Positions 1 to 4,630 of a stretch of DNA of 11,704 nt are shown piece after piece; position 1 is the stretch's first letter; every line of letters starts with the position of its first letter. The notes under the pieces are model-generated. The model worked only from the letters and a program-made list of their open reading frames with translations. It was not told the DNA's origin and did not search any database. Both the position numbers and the translations under genes were made by a program. Source of the stretch: an uncultured Gammaproteobacteria bacterium (lineage in GTDB: Bacteria; Pseudomonadota; Gammaproteobacteria; GCA-002705445; GCA-002716945); contig CAJWIW010000028.1 in the NCBI GenBank assembly GCA_913041865.1, forward strand, positions 1 through 11,704, read 5' to 3'.

Positions 1-257
1 AACGCTGAAAATAAACCTTTAGCACTAGCAGCCTAACTGCCGCTAGCTTCACTCAGAGTAGGCTTATATGCTCTGTACTGAAGTCATTATGATAAGACCG
101 CAATACATAAGCTTGCTATTGTATTGTTAAATTTAAGCAAGACAGCTAATGAGTAGATTGTTTGTTATCAGCTTATTAGTTAAATTTATAACAAACTAAA
201 CATGTAGCGCCAATAGCGAAGTGCTATCGGACGCGGGTTCGATTCCCGCCGCCTCCA
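1..257 (+). ncRNA. ssrA: tmRNA (ssrA), 3' portion, 5' end outside the window
   Basis: This is transfer-messenger RNA, which rescues stalled ribosomes by acting as alanyl-tRNA and then as a short template that tags the protein for degradation. The window opens inside the tag frame: codons 1-33 read NAENKPLALAA, followed by TAA at 34-36. The hydrophobic LALAA ending is typical of ssrA tags. Bases 37-200 would hold the pseudoknot region. The stretch ACTAAACATGTAG (195-207) closely resembles the end of the E. coli mRNA-like domain. A hairpin at 213-227 is followed by GGACGCGGGTTCGATTCCCGC, whose T stem is 233-237 paired with 245-249. The acceptor 3' strand is 250-256 and the discriminator base A257. 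The next bases are AGA, so the terminal CCA is not encoded and must be added enzymatically. The tRNA-like 5' half and the resume codon lie upstream of the window. No terminator hairpin is visible after 257. Confidence 0.93.
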
Positions 258-278
258 AGATATTTATTTAAGTTAGGT

Positions 279-569
279 TTAAACACAACCAGTAGGTTTA
301 GGAAGGCCACCATATTTCGCTATTTTTTTCATCGGTCCTGATTTGAAAATATCATAGAGCTTACTGGCTTTTCGATCCATTCCGAACTCTTTTGCAAAGT
401 CTCTCATTGCTGGAACAGTTCCTGATTGACTAAACATTTCTCGTGCTTTGAGTATGTATTCTTTGATTTCATCCGTGATTTCAAAATCATCTTCTTTTGC
501 CATTTGATACATCAACTCTTCAGTCCAGTCGTTAATATTGAGTAAAAATCCATCTCCATCTCTGTCCAT
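279..569 (-). CDS. tusE: TusE/DsrC-family sulfur carrier protein, copy 2 (downstream)
   Basis: This 96-residue protein belongs to the DsrC/TusE family. TusE accepts persulfide sulfur from TusBCD and passes it to MnmA for 2-thiouridine synthesis at tRNA position 34. The C-terminus GGLPKPTGCV carries the essential penultimate cysteine (Cys95). The position eleven residues before it, which is the second cysteine of true sulfur-oxidiser DsrC, is Ala84, so the protein looks like a TusE-type carrier rather than a dissimilatory DsrC. I chose the ATG at 569 because the protein then begins MDRDGDGF, matching the start and length of the neighbouring copy. The in-frame ATG at 620 would add 17 residues lying inside the upstream copy. 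It shares 76 of 96 residues with the upstream gene, 7 bp away, and is probably cotranscribed with it. A weak AGGA lies upstream in the end of that gene. It converges on ssrA. TusE is an assignment by homology and context; a different DsrC-like role is possible. Confidence 0.85.
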   Translation of the reverse strand: MDRDGDGFLLNINDWTEELMYQMAKEDDFEITDEIKEYILKAREMFSQSGTVPAMRDFAKEFGMDRKASKLYDIFKSGPMKKIAKYGGLPKPTGCV

Positions 570-576
570 ATTTAAA

Positions 577-867
577 CTACACACATCCTGTTGGTTTTGG
601 TAGTCCTCCGTATTTAGCAATTTTTTTCATTGGGCCAGATTCAAAAATATCATAAAGTTTTGATGCTTTTCGATCCATACCATATTCTTTAGCGAAAACT
701 CTAATAGCAGGCACCGTACCTGTCTCGTTATACATTTCACGTGCTTTCATAATAAAACCTCGGATTTCATCAGTAATTTGGAAATCGTCATCTTTGGCCA
801 TCTGATACATTATCTCCTCTGACCAATCACTGGTATTAATTAAAAAACCGTCGCCATCTCTATTCAT
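577..867 (-). CDS. tusE: TusE/DsrC-family sulfur carrier protein, copy 1 (upstream)
   Basis: This is the first of two tandem TusE/DsrC-family genes, 96 residues, beginning MNRDGDGF. It ends with the family signature GGLPKPTGCV, with Cys95 as the persulfide-carrying residue and Ala84 in place of the second DsrC cysteine. The last 35 residues differ from the downstream paralogue at one position only (Glu75 here, Lys75 there), while the N-terminal 61 residues hold the other 19 differences. Codons in the identical region differ at many third positions, so this is an old duplication kept under protein-level selection rather than a recent copy or assembly artefact. MnmA, the expected sulfur acceptor in the Tus pathway, is encoded at 7339-8421; TusA and TusBCD are not in the window. 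The ATG has no Shine-Dalgarno sequence and lies six bases after a perfect extended -10 element, so the message may be leaderless or nearly so. Confidence 0.87.
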   Translation of the reverse strand: MNRDGDGFLINTSDWSEEIMYQMAKDDDFQITDEIRGFIMKAREMYNETGTVPAIRVFAKEYGMDRKASKLYDIFESGPMKKIAKYGGLPKPTGCV

Positions 868-873
868 AGGTTT

Positions 874-882
874 ATTATAACA
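874..882 (-). promoter_or_regulatory. Extended -10 promoter upstream of the tusE pair
   Basis: The minus strand reads TGTTATAAT, a perfect extended -10 element (TGn plus TATAAT), with no convincing -35. Six bases separate it from the tusE start codon at 867, so transcription would begin at or within a base or two of the ATG. It lies just after the stop codon of the upstream membrane-protein gene. AT-rich sequence makes chance matches fairly common. Confidence 0.45.
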
Positions 883-892
883 AGTTTTATTT

Positions 893-1891
893 TTAGAAAA
901 AAATCATTTTTAGTAATTCTTTATAGTTTCTTGATGAAGTACTTCTAGATGTTACATATTTAATGTGTTCGTTGCTCCGAGCTGATTTTTCTAACGCTAT
1001 TGACCACAGAGGTAGCACTTTATTTGGCAATGTAGAATATCTTACATCAATTATATGTGAGGAATTTAATGGCGAAACTGCTAAGTAGCCATTAGCAAAC
1101 CATCGAAACCTCTCTATATCTATAGCTTGTTGAGAAGTTTTATCTAGCCATGGAAAAGATTTGTCAATATTTAATTTTTCTATAGATGTGCCACCGAGGT
1201 AGATTTCTTCCAGACCTACTTTTATTGCATCCACATAATATGCATCATTGTGTTCGTATATGCTTTTCCAAACAATTATATTTGCAAAACTTGGTTTGAT
1301 AAGAAGGCTGTCAGGCTTATGTCCCCTCTCAGAAACTGTTTCCATCATGTATTTAGTTACTCGCTGTTCTTGATATTTACCAAGTGAATAATATGAAAAT
1401 ATCCATATCACTGATAAGATTGATAAAAAATAATTCTTTTTTAAAATTGAAAAGAATAAGAGTAAAAGAATAGGAAATGTAAATAGTGGGTCTATAACAG
1501 ATATCAGATTGAAAGCGACTCTTTCATTACTAAAAGGCCAATATAGCTGAGTACCATAAGATGTTGTCGCATCAACTAGACCATGTGTAGCATATGCAAG
1601 TGTTGAGACAATATAAACAGTCTTAAAATTGATTTCATATCTTCTAGCAAGAACAAAATAAAAAAATATTGAACATACCAGCCCTCCTATTGGAATAAAA
1701 ATCAGCGAGTGTGTAAATTGCCTGTGATACTCTAGAAATATCAGCGGATCCTCATCTGATCTGAAAAATATATCAAGGTCAGGACTCATAGCTGACAAGA
1801 AAGCTATAATGCTAAGTAAAACCAATCTTTTGTTTTTTATGTATAAGTGGCTAACGGAAGTGCCTACTAATCCCTGAGAAAGTGGATCCAT
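893..1891 (-). CDS. YdjM-like membrane-bound metal-dependent hydrolase family protein (PF04307)
   Basis: This 332-residue protein opens with MDPLSQGLVG, the characteristic start of the YdjM-type 'membrane-bound metal-dependent hydrolase' family. Conserved polar motifs lie among hydrophobic segments: SPDLD (36-40), HRQFTHS (56-62), HGLVDATTSYG (103-113) and DP (134-135). The His and Asp residues of these motifs are presumed metal ligands. About five membrane segments can be seen, near residues 23-38, 62-82, 90-107, 128-150 and 153-170, followed by a soluble C-terminal domain of roughly 160 residues. The substrate is unknown and the hydrolase label is by family only. E. coli YdjM is LexA-regulated, but I see no LexA box here. 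AGGGA stands about ten bases before the start. The gene follows the DNA glycosylase after 43 bp on the same strand and is probably cotranscribed with it. Confidence 0.8.
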   Translation of the reverse strand: MDPLSQGLVGTSVSHLYIKNKRLVLLSIIAFLSAMSPDLDIFFRSDEDPLIFLEYHRQFTHSLIFIPIGGLVCSIFFYFVLARRYEINFKTVYIVSTLAYATHGLVDATTSYGTQLYWPFSNERVAFNLISVIDPLFTFPILLLLFFSILKKNYFLSILSVIWIFSYYSLGKYQEQRVTKYMMETVSERGHKPDSLLIKPSFANIIVWKSIYEHNDAYYVDAIKVGLEEIYLGGTSIEKLNIDKSFPWLDKTSQQAIDIERFRWFANGYLAVSPLNSSHIIDVRYSTLPNKVLPLWSIALEKSARSNEHIKYVTSRSTSSRNYKELLKMIFF

Positions 1892-1934
1892 CTATTTTTA
1901 TCCCTAAATTATATAATTGCAATTCTAACATTTA

Positions 1935-2570
1935 TCAATATTCAACTATATCAATATCTGTAACTCTCCACATATACCAAACAGCAACTGTCCGGTACGG
2001 CTCCCAGCATCTAGATATCTTAATAATTTTTTCTATTGATGTATTTTTAATATTATATATTCTATTAACGCTGTTTATTAAGCCAATATCCCCCAAAGGG
2101 AGTATATTTGGTCTTAGTAATTGAAAGATTAAATACATCTCAGCAGTCCATGTACCAACTCCGTAGAGTTTACATAAGCTCTCAGTAACTTCATTGTCGC
2201 TCATAATTTCCAGAGCTTTAAAATAATGTCTATTATTATCAATATGATTAGCTAATCCCTTTAAATATTTAACCTTTTGATTTGATAAACCAGTTTTCTT
2301 TAGCTCTACAGAGGAAGACTTTAAAATATTATCCTTATTAATAGCACCACATGCTTTCTTGAGTCTTTTGGTAATGCTGTCAGCTGCTGCAATGGATATT
2401 TGTTGTCCGATAATTGCATTGGCAACAGTCTGAAAAGGCGTACAAGTTTTTTGTAGATACTTTAGGTCATCTGTTCCATCAATTATTGATCTTAAAACAC
2501 TATCTCTTGATCTTAAAAGTTTCTTTGCAGATTCCCAATAATCTGGTTTAGTTCTTTTCTTTACTGTCAT
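1935..2570 (-). CDS. AlkA-type DNA-3-methyladenine glycosylase II (HhH-GPD superfamily)
   Basis: This 211-residue protein is a helix-hairpin-helix base-excision glycosylase of the short AlkA type, which removes alkylated purines from DNA. It runs directly into the HhH-GPD core and lacks the N-terminal domain of E. coli AlkA. Visible motifs are YWESAKKLL (11-19), AIIGQQIS (52-59), the hairpin motif LYGVGTWTA (135-143), the GPD loop LPLGDIGL (157-164) with the likely catalytic Asp161, and WEPYRTVAVWYMWR (189-202) near the C-terminus. The start at 2570 is the only Met before the conserved YW motif. No Shine-Dalgarno sequence precedes it, and an intrinsic terminator ends four bases upstream (2574), so expression probably depends on readthrough. 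The YdjM-like gene follows 43 bp downstream. Substrate range (3-methyladenine, 1-methyladenine or others) cannot be read from the sequence. Confidence 0.85.
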   Translation of the reverse strand: MTVKKRTKPDYWESAKKLLRSRDSVLRSIIDGTDDLKYLQKTCTPFQTVANAIIGQQISIAAADSITKRLKKACGAINKDNILKSSSVELKKTGLSNQKVKYLKGLANHIDNNRHYFKALEIMSDNEVTESLCKLYGVGTWTAEMYLIFQLLRPNILPLGDIGLINSVNRIYNIKNTSIEKIIKISRCWEPYRTVAVWYMWRVTDIDIVEY

Positions 2571-2573
2571 AGC

Positions 2574-2601
2574 AAAAAAAGAGACGCAATATGCGTCTCT
2601 T
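2574..2601 (-). terminator. Rho-independent terminator after the DUF2892 gene
   Basis: On the minus strand a 10-bp stem (AAGAGACGCA paired with TGCGTCTCTT, positions 2579-2601) has a three-base loop and is followed by seven T residues (2580 to 2574). This is a textbook intrinsic terminator for transcription leaving the DUF2892 gene, whose stop codon is 22 bp away. The T tract ends at 2574 and the glycosylase ATG is at 2570, so it could also act as an attenuator for that gene. The plus-strand side of the hairpin lacks an immediate T run. Confidence 0.85.
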
Positions 2602-2623
2602 AAATTTAAATATAATGGTTTTT

Positions 2624-2833
2624 TTATTGACCTTTATTAGTATTAATCCCAAAAGGTAAATAAAGTGGACACCATCCTAGTGAACCAGTAAGAATAGGAA
2701 TTATGCCAATCCATGCCCATAGTGGCATGCCCATTCCCATACCTATGTATAGAATTGCGATACCAGCTATAATTCTCAGCATACGTTCCATTCCACCAAC
2801 ATTAGTTGGCATTGTTTTTGGTGTTGTTGCCAT
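2624..2833 (-). CDS. Small DUF2892 (YgaP-like transmembrane domain) membrane protein
   Basis: This 69-residue protein matches the DUF2892 family (PF11127), the transmembrane module that in E. coli YgaP is fused to a rhodanese domain. It has the family opening NVGGMERMLRIIAG (11-24), two membrane segments near 18-34 and 38-56, and the conserved turn GWCPLY (53-58) with Cys55. Many relatives have a second cysteine shortly after (GINTC); here the sequence is GINTN. No rhodanese domain is attached. The role is unknown; membrane handling of sulfur is suggested only by the YgaP fusion and by the iscR-iscU neighbours. It starts 84 bp after iscU with its own candidate promoter and a strong Shine-Dalgarno (AGGAGG, 7 bases from ATG) placed inside a small hairpin. 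A strong terminator follows. Confidence 0.82.
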   Translation of the reverse strand: MATTPKTMPTNVGGMERMLRIIAGIAILYIGMGMGMPLWAWIGIIPILTGSLGWCPLYLPFGINTNKGQ

Positions 2834-2834
2834 A

Positions 2835-2849
2835 TTGAGGCCTCCTCAA
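2835..2849 (-). promoter_or_regulatory. Hairpin enclosing the DUF2892 Shine-Dalgarno sequence
   Basis: The minus strand reads TTGAGGAGGCCTCAA just before the start codon. TTGAGG can pair with CCTCAA around an AGG loop, so the AGGAGG ribosome-binding site lies half in the stem and half in the loop. AGGAGG-N7-ATG spacing is ideal and confirms the start at 2833. The hairpin could modulate translation, but the stem is only six pairs. Confidence 0.45.
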
Positions 2850-2874
2850 ATATTATTAATTCAATAGTACAATT

Positions 2875-2903
2875 AATATATGAAATAATTCTTAAAATTT
2901 CAA
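2875..2903 (-). promoter_or_regulatory. Candidate sigma-70 promoter for the DUF2892 gene
   Basis: The iscU-DUF2892 gap contains TTGAAA (2898-2903) and TATATT (2875-2880) on the minus strand with an exact 17-bp spacer. Initiation would fall near 2868, giving a leader of about 35 bases. Together with the 84-bp gap, this suggests the small membrane protein can be transcribed independently of iscRU. Confidence 0.45.
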
Positions 2904-2917
2904 TAAATTAATCTTCT

Positions 2918-3298
2918 TTACTTGCGCTTTTTCTTATAGTCATCTATCGCTGCACTGATAGCATCCTCAGCTAAAACAGAACAATGTATCTTCACAGGTG
3001 GCAAAGCCAGTTCTTCTGCAATATCTGTGTTTTTTATCAATGATGCCTCTGTCAAACTTTTGCCTTTAACCCATTCCGTTAATAATGAGCTAGATGCAAT
3101 AGCAGATCCACAACCATAAGTTTTAAATTTAGCGTCTTCTATAATCCCATTATCATTAACTTTGATTTGAAGCTTCATTACATCGCCACAGGCTGGTGCA
3201 CCCACCATGCCTGTGCCGACAGAAACATCATCCTTATCGAACGAACCAACGTTCCTAGGATTTTCGTAATGATCAAGGACTTTATTGCTATATGCCAT
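2918..3298 (-). CDS. iscU: Fe-S cluster assembly scaffold protein IscU
   Basis: IscU is the scaffold on which [2Fe-2S] and [4Fe-4S] clusters are built from IscS-derived sulfur before transfer by HscA/HscB. The 126 residues align from end to end with E. coli IscU, starting MAYS. The three cluster cysteines Cys37 (APACGD), Cys63 (YGCGSA) and Cys106 (IHCS), Asp39 and His105 are all present, as is the HscA recognition motif LPPVK (99-103). A strong AGGAG precedes the ATG by about seven bases. It lies 24 bp after iscR and is almost certainly cotranscribed with it. iscS, which normally separates the two, is absent, and iscA, hscB, hscA and fdx do not follow, so those functions must be encoded elsewhere. 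Confidence 0.97.
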   Translation of the reverse strand: MAYSNKVLDHYENPRNVGSFDKDDVSVGTGMVGAPACGDVMKLQIKVNDNGIIEDAKFKTYGCGSAIASSSLLTEWVKGKSLTEASLIKNTDIAEELALPPVKIHCSVLAEDAISAAIDDYKKKRK

Positions 3299-3322
3299 TA
3301 AGTTCTCCTCTTAATCACGCTT

Positions 3323-3787
3323 TTAGGCAGCGTCCCATTCTTTTTTTACTAAAGATTCTTCAGTAATCAGAGACTGTTCAGTTACTGACTCATCTACTGC
3401 AATAGTGTTTGAGTTGTCACCTATAAGTGAACTCAGAGTAACTGTCTCAAGATATTTGCATAACTTATCACTGAACCTCTCCCATATCAATTCATCCTGT
3501 TTTGAATGATCTGATATTCTTGTTGTGTCGGAATTGATTGCCTTTATAATTTGAGCAATTGTTATTTCACTTGGATCTGCTGAAAGTCTATAACCTCCAC
3601 CTGGACCTCTAACACCTGCAACTAGATTGTTTTTACGCAACAACGCAAAAAGTTGCTCAAGATATGAAAGTGATATTCCTTGATGTTTTGAAATCTCTAA
3701 TAACGTTTTAGGCGTATTAGTGTCATTCAACGCAATGTTTATCATAGCCCTAATGGCATATCTTCCTTTTGCTGATAATTTCATCAT
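3323..3787 (-). CDS. iscR: IscR-like Rrf2-family transcriptional regulator lacking cluster ligands
   Basis: This 154-residue Rrf2-family regulator is clearly related to IscR, which controls Fe-S biogenesis genes. The N-terminal winged helix is well conserved: MKLSAKGRYAIRAM (2-15), recognition region GISLSYLEQLF (37-47), wing VRGPGGGYRLS (59-69). The segment that in E. coli holds Cys92, Cys98, Cys104 and His107 is about seven residues shorter, reads RISDHSKQDELIW (90-102) and contains no cysteine. The sole cysteine, Cys110, aligns outside the ligand set. This protein should therefore be permanently cluster-free. An acidic tail follows after about residue 122. Two ATGs are adjacent (3787 and 3784). 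GGAG at 3792-3795 is 4 bases from the first and 7 from the second, so translation probably begins at 3784, which also matches the E. coli N-terminus. iscU follows directly. The promoter repeats suggest autoregulation. Confidence 0.9.
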   Translation of the reverse strand: MMKLSAKGRYAIRAMINIALNDTNTPKTLLEISKHQGISLSYLEQLFALLRKNNLVAGVRGPGGGYRLSADPSEITIAQIIKAINSDTTRISDHSKQDELIWERFSDKLCKYLETVTLSSLIGDNSNTIAVDESVTEQSLITEESLVKKEWDAA

Positions 3788-3818
3788 TTCTCTCCATAGT
3801 AGTTAATACCTTATCAAT

Positions 3819-3847
3819 ATAGTATGGTATAGTTTCCATTATTTCAA
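3819..3847 (-). promoter_or_regulatory. Candidate iscR promoter
   Basis: On the minus strand TTGAAA (3842-3847) and TACTAT (3819-3824) are separated by exactly 17 bp. A start site near 3811 would give a leader of about 25 bases containing the GGAG ribosome-binding site. Two 14-bp direct repeats overlap both elements. No experimental start is available, and the -10 matches consensus at four of six positions. Confidence 0.5.
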
Positions 3848-3860
3848 GTATGGGATAGTT
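3821..3860 (-). repeat. Two 14-bp direct repeats over the iscR promoter, candidate IscR operators
   Basis: The minus strand carries AACTATCCCATACT (3847-3860) and AACTATACCATACT (3821-3834), identical except at one position and 26 bp apart start to start. The first touches the -35 and the second runs into the -10. Each contains A-N2-CC-N2-A, the left half of the E. coli IscR type 2 consensus. In the first copy a partial right half (TAATG, 3837-3841) follows at the canonical spacing. In the second copy a full right half (TAAGG) follows but two bases too far away. The operator role is inference from position and resemblance. Confidence 0.5.
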
Positions 3861-3922
3861 ACAAGTCATACTAATCCCCTGATATGTTAAATCTTGAATC
3901 AGATGAATGTTATTAGTATAAA

Positions 3923-4351
3923 CTATTGATAAATATCATTTTTTTCAATCATATACTTAAGCCAATTATACACACTAAGGTTAATTGCAATTTTATTATC
4001 TATTTCACTATGAAATTCTCTGGACTCTCTGAGCGTTTTAACCTCTAAAAGCTTAGCGTCTCTGTATAGCGTGTAAATCAAATGGGGCTTCAAAGAGTAT
4101 GATGTTTGAACGCTGTTAGCTTGATTTTTGAATTTATGGTGCAGGCGAAATATTTGTGTGTACCTAGATATGGATATAGGCTCATATAACACAAGATTGT
4201 TTTTGAGAAGAATTGTGGATGTTTTCTGTTGATCAGCAATGAATTCAAGAGCAATCATAAATAACTGATAGTTTTTTTCATAAATCTGCATAAGATGATT
4301 AAAATTTAGCAGTTTATAGCTTGACCTGTATTTATTAACTGATATATCCAT
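3923..4351 (-). CDS. DUF1249 family protein (YqiB-like), function unknown
   Basis: This 142-residue soluble protein resembles E. coli YqiB of the DUF1249 family. Matching stretches are NFNHLMQIYEKNYQLFMIAL (16-35), corresponding to the family's FPEMMRLCEMN start; HLIYTLYRDAKLLEV, corresponding to MTVRLYHDAMVAEV; and DNKIAINLSVYNWLKYMI near the C-terminus, corresponding to the DEKHQIN...DWLRYCL end. No catalytic motif, signal peptide or membrane segment is visible, and the family has no established biochemical role that I can name. No Shine-Dalgarno sequence precedes the ATG, and the upstream intergenic region is shared with divergent infA. iscR follows after 135 bp with its own promoter, and I see no convincing terminator between them. 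Confidence 0.75.
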   Translation of the reverse strand: MDISVNKYRSSYKLLNFNHLMQIYEKNYQLFMIALEFIADQQKTSTILLKNNLVLYEPISISRYTQIFRLHHKFKNQANSVQTSYSLKPHLIYTLYRDAKLLEVKTLRESREFHSEIDNKIAINLSVYNWLKYMIEKNDIYQ

Positions 4352-4370
4352 AAGTATTTAATGAAATCTT

Positions 4371-4379
4371 TGTTATAAT
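4371..4379 (+). promoter_or_regulatory. Extended -10 promoter for infA
   Basis: TGTTATAAT is a perfect extended -10 element, 28 bases upstream of the infA ATG. It implies a leader of about 22 nearly pure A/T bases with no Shine-Dalgarno sequence. No matching -35 is seen. The same nonamer precedes the tusE pair on the other strand. Confidence 0.5.
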
Positions 4380-4407
4380 AATAATAATTTACAATTTTAA
4401 ATATACT

Positions 4408-4626
4408 ATGTCAAAAGATGAGCAAATTGAAATGTCAGGTAAAGTTATTGAGACTCTTCCTAACACCATGTTTAGAGTTGAACTAGAGAATGGTCATATC
4501 GTTACAGCTCACATCTCAGGAAAAATACGAAAACACTATATTAGAATATTAAGAGGCGACTCAGTAATGGTTGCCCTTACTCCTTACGATTTATCTAAAG
4601 GTAGAATAATTTTCAGAGATAAATAG
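4408..4626 (+). CDS. infA: Translation initiation factor IF-1
   Basis: IF-1 binds the A site of the 30S subunit during initiation and works with IF-2 and IF-3. The 72 residues match the E. coli protein in length and nearly throughout: the core [20 protein letters not shown] (16-35) is close to invariant, followed by [13 protein letters not shown] and the C-terminal [11 protein letters not shown]. This is a single S1/OB-fold domain. The leader is A/T rich and lacks a Shine-Dalgarno sequence. In many gammaproteobacteria infA lies near clp and aat genes; here its neighbours are the divergent DUF1249 gene and the convergent icd, whose stop codon is only 4 bp away. Confidence 0.97.
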   Translation: MSKDEQIEMSGKVIETLPNTMFRVELENGHIVTAHISGKIRKHYIRILRGDSVMVALTPYDLSKGRIIFRDK

Positions 4627-4630
4627 TAAC

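Noticed and set aside
570..620. Longer tusE copy 2 starting at the ATG at 620
   Set aside because: It adds 17 residues inside the 3' end of copy 1. Starting at 569 gives exactly the same length and opening (M-D/N-RDGDGF) as the paralogue.
279..867. DsrC of dissimilatory sulfur oxidation
   Set aside because: Both copies have Ala where the second conserved DsrC cysteine should be, and no dsr genes are nearby; TusE-type carriers fit better.
1882..2124. Plus-strand open frame of 80 codons over the glycosylase 3' end
   Set aside because: It is antisense to conserved HhH-GPD coding sequence with no supporting features.
3880..3922. Possible terminator after the DUF1249 gene (CTGAT with ATCAG)
   Set aside because: The five-base stem has a 14-base loop and is not followed by a T run.
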